Positions 60,148-64,000 of a stretch of DNA of 64,000 bases are shown here, piece after piece. The stretch covers positions 88,581,285 to 88,645,284 of the forward strand of contig CM042694.1 of NCBI GenBank assembly GCA_023614405.1. Reading direction: 5' to 3'. The notes beneath the pieces were generated by a model, which saw only the letters and a program-made list of their open reading frames with translations, ran no database searches and was not told the DNA's origin. Position numbers and translations under genes: made by a program. The DNA is from Avena insularis. Taxonomy: Eukaryota > Streptophyta > Magnoliopsida > Poales > Poaceae. Position 1 is the first letter of the stretch, and every line of letters starts with the position of its first letter.

Positions 60148-61191
60148 ACATATCTTTTCTATTGTTCCCTGACACACCACCCTCTATTCATATTGATCCT
60201 CCTCCACACCCCATTCTTACCGATGCTTCTTCTTCCCCATCGCCACCCTCCTTGCCACCCAGTTCCCCTCCACCAACCTCCTCGTTGTCTCCCTTTCCCT
60301 TCTATTATACTCGTCGCTCTCATGCTCCGGATGCTTCCTCCGATGTTTTTTCTTCTGATGTGACTTCTTCCCCTACTGAGGAGACTCCTCCTCTTCCTGC
60401 TCGCCATTGTCGTCCACCTGATCGCTACTCTCCTAGTCACTTTGGTCTTTTTGTTTTCCTTGAGCCGACCTCTTATCGGCATGCTATGCACCATCCTGAG
60501 TGGCAGCTTGCCATGGCCGAGAAGATTGTTGCGCTTGAGCACACTGGCACCTGGGATCTTGTCTCTTCTCCTCCCGGTGTTCGCCCCATCACATGCAAGT
60601 TGGTCTGCAAGATTAAGACTCACTTTGATGGATCTCTTGAGCGCTATAAGGCGCGTCTTGTGGCTCGTGGCTTCCAGCAGGAGCAGGGCCGTGATTATGA
60701 TGAGACGTTTGCTCCAGTGGCTCATATGACCACTGTGTGTACTCTTCTTGTTGTGGCCTCTGTTTGCCACTGGTCTGTGTCTCAACTTGATGTTCAGAAC
60801 GCATTTCTCAATGGTGAGTTACGTGAGGAGGTTTACATGCAGTCCCCTCCAGGGTACTCCGTCCCTGATGGCATGGTTTGTCGTCTTCGGCGCTCTCTTT
60901 ATGGCCTGAAACAGGCTCCTCGTGCCTGGTTTGAGCGCTTCGCCTCTGTGGTGACTGCTGCTGGTTTCTCCCCTAGTGCTCATGATCCTGCCCTATTTGT
61001 TCACACTTCTCCTCGTGGACGCACACTTCTACTCCTCTATGTTGACGACATGATCATCACCGGTGATGATTTTGAGTATATTGCCTTTGTTAAAGCCCGT
61101 CTTCGTGAGCAGTTTCTTATGACCGATCTTGGTCCTCTTCGCTACTTTCTTGGGATTGAGGTTTCCTCCACTTCCGATGGATTTTATATCT
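60148..61191 (+). pseudogene. E2 reverse transcriptase, truncated
   Basis: It is almost identical to E1 over this stretch, with LDVQNAFLNGELREEVYM, GLKQAPRAWFERF, LLLLYVDDMIITG and LRYFLGIEVSSTSDGFYIS. The open frame from 60162 runs past the break at 61191 into unrelated sequence. The palm is complete, but the thumb and RNase H are lost. Confidence 0.88.
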
Positions 61192-61656
61192 CACATGACC
61201 AAAGGAGTCGTCAAGCCGAGCGACAGGTGGGAGACGGGCATCGGTGGCCCAGTCATCGAAGGCAAGAATGTTTTCGTGGAGAGTGACGTGGTATTCAGTG
61301 CTGGCAACGACCAGAAGGCATGGCTAGCTAGCGTGATGGACCTGAAAGAAGGGGCAGGTTCAGATGGCATGGCGCCAGGCGCGGCGGCAGACAGCTCGGC
61401 AGCGGAGGAGGGATTTGGGGAAGAGCCGGATGAGGATCTCCCATACGACTATCTCCTCCGAGAGGTCGCGGCAGGCCTCGAGGCCCTGGTCATGGTCTCT
61501 AGCTCAGCTTCCATCCCAAAGAACGGTGGTGTGGATTCAATCGCCGGTCTGCACAATGGTCGCCGGCTCAAACAAACGGACCCTAAAACTCAAGAACGAG
61601 TGGAATTCTTTATTCTTCGAGCAAAGCAACGTGGAGTTGTGGTGGCAAAATGCTAA
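61192..61656 (+). other. Unidentified open frame fragment
   Basis: About 154 codons are open in one frame, beginning MTKGVVKPSDRWETGIGGPV and including [39 protein letters not shown] and RRLKQTDPKTQERVEFFILR, to TAA at 61654. Codon usage and GC content look coding-like, and it lies between a truncated copia copy and T-rich transposon-like repeats. I do not recognise the family. It may be an element ORF or a captured gene fragment. Confidence 0.4.
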
Positions 61657-61734
61657 TTACCGTCCGCTGCGGCGCAGACGGCTAGCACCGGACAGGGGCT
61701 CTCCCCTGTTGGGCCAGGCCATTTCCACGGTCTG

Positions 61735-62050
61735 ATTTTTTGTTTTTTGTTTTTTCTGTTTTCTGTTTTTTTTTCTTCTTTCTTTTTATTTTTTTTGGGA
61801 AAATATTCATTATATTTTGGAAAAAATCGCTTAAAAGAATTGGTTTGCGGTTTATAGATTTGGTTCATGATTTTTTTGAAATTGGTTTATGAATTTTGAC
61901 AATTTGTTCAAGTTTTTGAATTTTGGTTTATGATTTTTTGAAATTGGTATATGATTTTTTTAATTTGGTTCATGAATTTTTAAAATTGGTTCATGATTTT
62001 TGAAAATTTTGTTCATGGTTTTTTAAATAATGTTCATGATCTAAAAATTG
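61735..62050. repeat. T-rich low-complexity run and degenerate TTCATGA repeats
   Basis: A T-rich run (61735-61800) is followed by roughly ten degenerate copies of TTGGTTCATGATTTTTGAAA, about 18-22 bp each. Similar arrays occur inside Triticeae DNA transposons, but no terminal repeats were found to define one here. Confidence 0.6.
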
Positions 62051-62386
62051 TTCAGATCTAAAATTCTTTCAAATCTGAAAAAAAGAGAAAAAAGGAGAAA
62101 GGAAGAAGCACGTGTTTCCAGAAGCTAATGGGCTGGCCCATCTACCGCCCTCTTCAGAGCATCTCCACTCATTGGCCGTTCCCAGGCCAAAATCCGGAGC
62201 TAAATAGCGTCGAATGGAGGAAGTTTTCAGCCTGGGAATGGCCGATTCCCACTCACGTTCCTAGGCCGAGTTCTCAGGTTTGGGAAAATTTTAAGAAAAC
62301 TCGGCGAACTTTGGGCGAATACAGGCGGATTTCACTAATAGATGGCCGATATAGAATTCGGGCGGGCACGCGAATTCCGACTTCAT

Positions 62387-62799
62387 TTAGGCTAAAAAAC
62401 TAAAAAAAGGGGGGGTGTGGATGTGCTCGGGAATGGCGTCGAACGTCCGGCCAGGCGCACTCCACCAGCCCACCGCGTTGTTGCGCATCGACGGCGAGCC
62501 TGGAGGTCCTTGGTGGACGGCGAGTTCGGCGAGCCGGCGTTGGGCGAAGAACTGTTCCCAATGCGCGAGGTTGCCGGTGTCTTCGGCGAGCTCGGGATCC
62601 GGCATCGCCGCTATGGCGGCCTGGATCGCTTCGACCAATTCGTCGCCTTCAAGGACCGTCGACACAGGCATGCCACCGGCGTTGAGGTTCCACCGCGCGG
62701 GCAGCGGATGTCCGGCGACACCATGTAGCCGACGTCGCGGAGCATCCGCGCCTCCCAGGGCTGGAGCGTCCGCCGGCCGAAGGTGCAGCTTTCGGCCAT
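62387..62799 (-). pseudogene. Gene fragment inside the Harbinger-like element
   Basis: ATG 62799 opens MAESCTFGRRTLQPWEARML and RDVGYMVSPDIRCPRG. A one-base shift near 62690 moves the frame to NLNAGGMPVSTVLEGDELVE, then AHWEQFFAQRRLAELAVHQG and NNAVGWWSAPGRTFDAIPEH, ending at 62387. The RGWxLxAGGxPV and WWxxPGRT pattern matches, from memory, a highly repeated family of unnamed Triticeae proteins. It has no known activity and is probably a captured gene spread by such elements. The start is supported by an upstream TATA box. Confidence 0.5.
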
Positions 62800-62888
62800 C
62801 TTCTTCGCTGAGTGGTCCTTTTCACCGGAGTTCGTGGTGGAGTGGGGTGGCCGGGGGCGATGTGCTGTGGACCGGCGAAGGAGCCGTG

Positions 62889-62895
62889 CTTTATA
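62889..62895 (-). promoter_or_regulatory. TATA box of the captured gene
   Basis: TATAAAG on the minus strand lies 90 bp upstream of ATG 62799, inside a GC-rich segment. Confidence 0.5.
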
Positions 62896-63132
62896 GGACG
62901 AGCACTGGCGACGAAGGAGGGAGGGGCGGAAAAGGGCGGGAACTCGGCCTCCACTCATTGACAGGGCTGACCCACCCTTGTTTTCGCTCCATCCGGCGTT
63001 CCCAATCCGTTCCCGGCACCGCTGGATCAACCTGAGAACGCCGAATGTATTTTGGACCAAATCGAATCGTCGTCCAGACGAAAAAATAGTCCTGAAAACG
63101 GCGTCCTAGGAACCCGAGTAGCGATGCTCTCG

Positions 63133-63300
63133 GGCGGCGCTAGCTGCTGGTGGCGCAGCGGGCGGCAATTAGCAGCTCCCGTTGTACTGGATCTTCCGGA
63201 AAACAACGCAATAGACTTGGGCTGGGTTATTATTGGATTGGAGGGTGAACTACCTAAACACTAAAGGTCCCAGCAGGCCACAGATAGTACTAACTGATTA
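63133..63300. other. Short unassigned spacer
   Basis: No gene or repeat structure is seen. The phrase GCCACAGATAGT recurs at 63277 and 63538. Confidence 0.4.
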
Positions 63301-63308
63301 CGGGTCCG

Positions 63309-63463
63309 CATGGGCGGAGCTAGGTACAGTTAGTGGGGTCAATTGACACCAATGATTAAATCAAAATCTTTACTAAATCAGTGATAAATATTTTTCATTA
63401 CTAGAAAATGACCCAGCGAAATGGAGATGACTCCAATAACGTTGTAGGCTGGCTTCGCCCCTG
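63309..63463. mobile_element. 155-bp hAT-type MITE, 8-bp TSD CGGGTCCG
   Basis: Termini CATGGGCGGAGCTAGG and CTGGCTTCGCCCCTG are imperfect inverted repeats. The latter reversed, CAGGGGCGAAGCCAG, is the common grass hAT terminus. Perfect 8-bp duplications CGGGTCCG lie at 63301-63308 and 63464-63471. There is no coding capacity. Confidence 0.9.
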
Positions 63464-63471
63464 CGGGTCCG

Positions 63472-64000
63472 TAGTTTCTCTGGATCAAGCTGGATTTGGA
63501 GAACGCCCTGACACACACACAAGCCCACACACACGCGGCCACAGATAGTCTTGCACTGGATTTTTAGGCCAGATCGATTGTCCCAGTCGGTCTGGCCTAA
63601 AAAACGTTAGATTTGTAAATTCAAAAAAACGTACAATAAATCTGAAAAAGATTAAAAAAGTGTATTATTTTGAACATAACTCGCAAAAACTGGACCTGGA
63701 GAAACCTCAAAGAAGGAAAAAAGCTGGACCTAGAAGAAATTTTGCTCAAAAGAAATTTTTAGAAGAGAGTCTTATTTTAGGCTTCGTAGAAATTTATTTC
63801 ATACGTGCCGCGATCGGCATTGAACTATTTCTGTACTTTTTCTGACAGGGGTTGAATTCGAAATTATTTCTTGCAAACAGAAAATTCCAGGAACAAGTCA
63901 GTTGTTTTATTTAAAAAATCCTGATCCCACTTGTGAGAAGGGTCTATCGAGTTCAAGGCTGATGGATTTTTCAGTTAGTCGTCATCGTCAAACCAAAATT
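63472..64000. other. Unassigned AT-rich tail with one strong hairpin
   Basis: No credible gene. TTTTTAGGCCAGA (63561-63573) pairs perfectly with TCTGGCCTAAAAA (63591-63603) across a 17-nt loop. A short CA run is at 63510-63530. Confidence 0.45.

Larger units (their letters stand above)
57188..61191 (+). mobile_element. Copia copy E2, 3'-truncated
   Basis: The interior begins with the tRNA-Met site and leader and runs through gag, protease, integrase and most of RT. Homology to E1 stops after GATTTTATATCTC at 61191 (FYIS in RT), so RNase H and a third LTR are absent. The sequence after the break is unrelated. Confidence 0.9.
62157..63129. mobile_element. PIF/Harbinger-like non-autonomous element with imperfect TIRs
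   Basis: The left terminus is GAGCATCTCCACTCATTGGC. The right terminus, reversed, is GAGCATCGCTACTCGGGTTC; both continue to GTTCC(C/T)AGG. Flanks are TCA (62154-62156) and TCG (63130-63132), compatible with a mutated 3-bp duplication. No transposase is present, and the interior carries a TATA-led gene fragment on the minus strand. Confidence 0.6.

Noticed and set aside
1..64000. CRISPR arrays, operons, phage or bacterial resistance loci
   Set aside because: Repeat spacing, introns, LTRs and TATA boxes all indicate a plant nuclear genome; no bacterial gene structure is present.

Overview
The window reads as an intergenic, repeat-packed stretch of a large grass genome, most likely Triticeae (wheat, barley, rye, Aegilops). 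The reasons are a BARE/Angela-type copia LTR beginning TGTTGGAAATATGCCCTAG, several Athila-type gypsy LTRs of about 1.6 kb, Tat-lineage gypsy elements with spliced antisense genes, and small hAT and Harbinger-like DNA elements. I found no convincing low-copy host gene, no rRNA or tRNA gene and no CRISPR array. Nearly every long open frame belongs to a transposable element, and most are broken by stops or frameshifts.

Layout, left to right. 1-4090: 3' end of a plus-oriented Tat-lineage gypsy element (Tat1), consisting of a spliced antisense gene, a 72-bp repeat and the 3' LTR. It interrupts the integrase of a Tekay/Del-type chromovirus whose remaining end and 2.9-kb LTR fill 4091-7945. 7946-29854: a second Tat element (Tat2) in minus orientation. 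Its 5' LTR is at 29365-29854, gag-pol occupies 22945-29364, and its antisense gene lies on the plus strand at 9269-22514. That gene is split by a solo LTR (10423-11680, TSD GTTAT) and by a gag-only BARE-type copia element (13912-22067, TSD GACCT). 30462-31733: copia-like LTR remnant. 31734 to about 50560: a degraded minus-oriented Athila-type element (C) that lacks RT, RNase H and integrase. It hosts two members of one non-autonomous family in opposite orientation, A (35311-41351) and B (42011-48965). 50561-52116: unassigned. 52117-61191: two copia copies in tandem sharing a 133-bp LTR, the second truncated. 61192-64000: an unidentified ORF fragment, T-rich degenerate repeats, a Harbinger-like element carrying a gene, a 155-bp hAT MITE and an unassigned tail.

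How the parts relate. Target-site duplications at five insertions fix the nesting, and removing the inserts rejoins three interrupted reading frames in phase. The least conventional material is: (i) the two antisense multi-exon genes of the Tat elements, which share the upstream motif GGTTAAGTAGCG; (ii) a roughly 100-bp periodic array of four hairpins in element C, with a fifth in its LTR, placed ahead of a spliced leader and an ORF; (iii) the A/B family, which keeps a short gag plus a protease-like domain without its catalytic motif and has internal copies of its polypurine tract; and (iv) the abrupt drop in divergence between the tandem copia copies.
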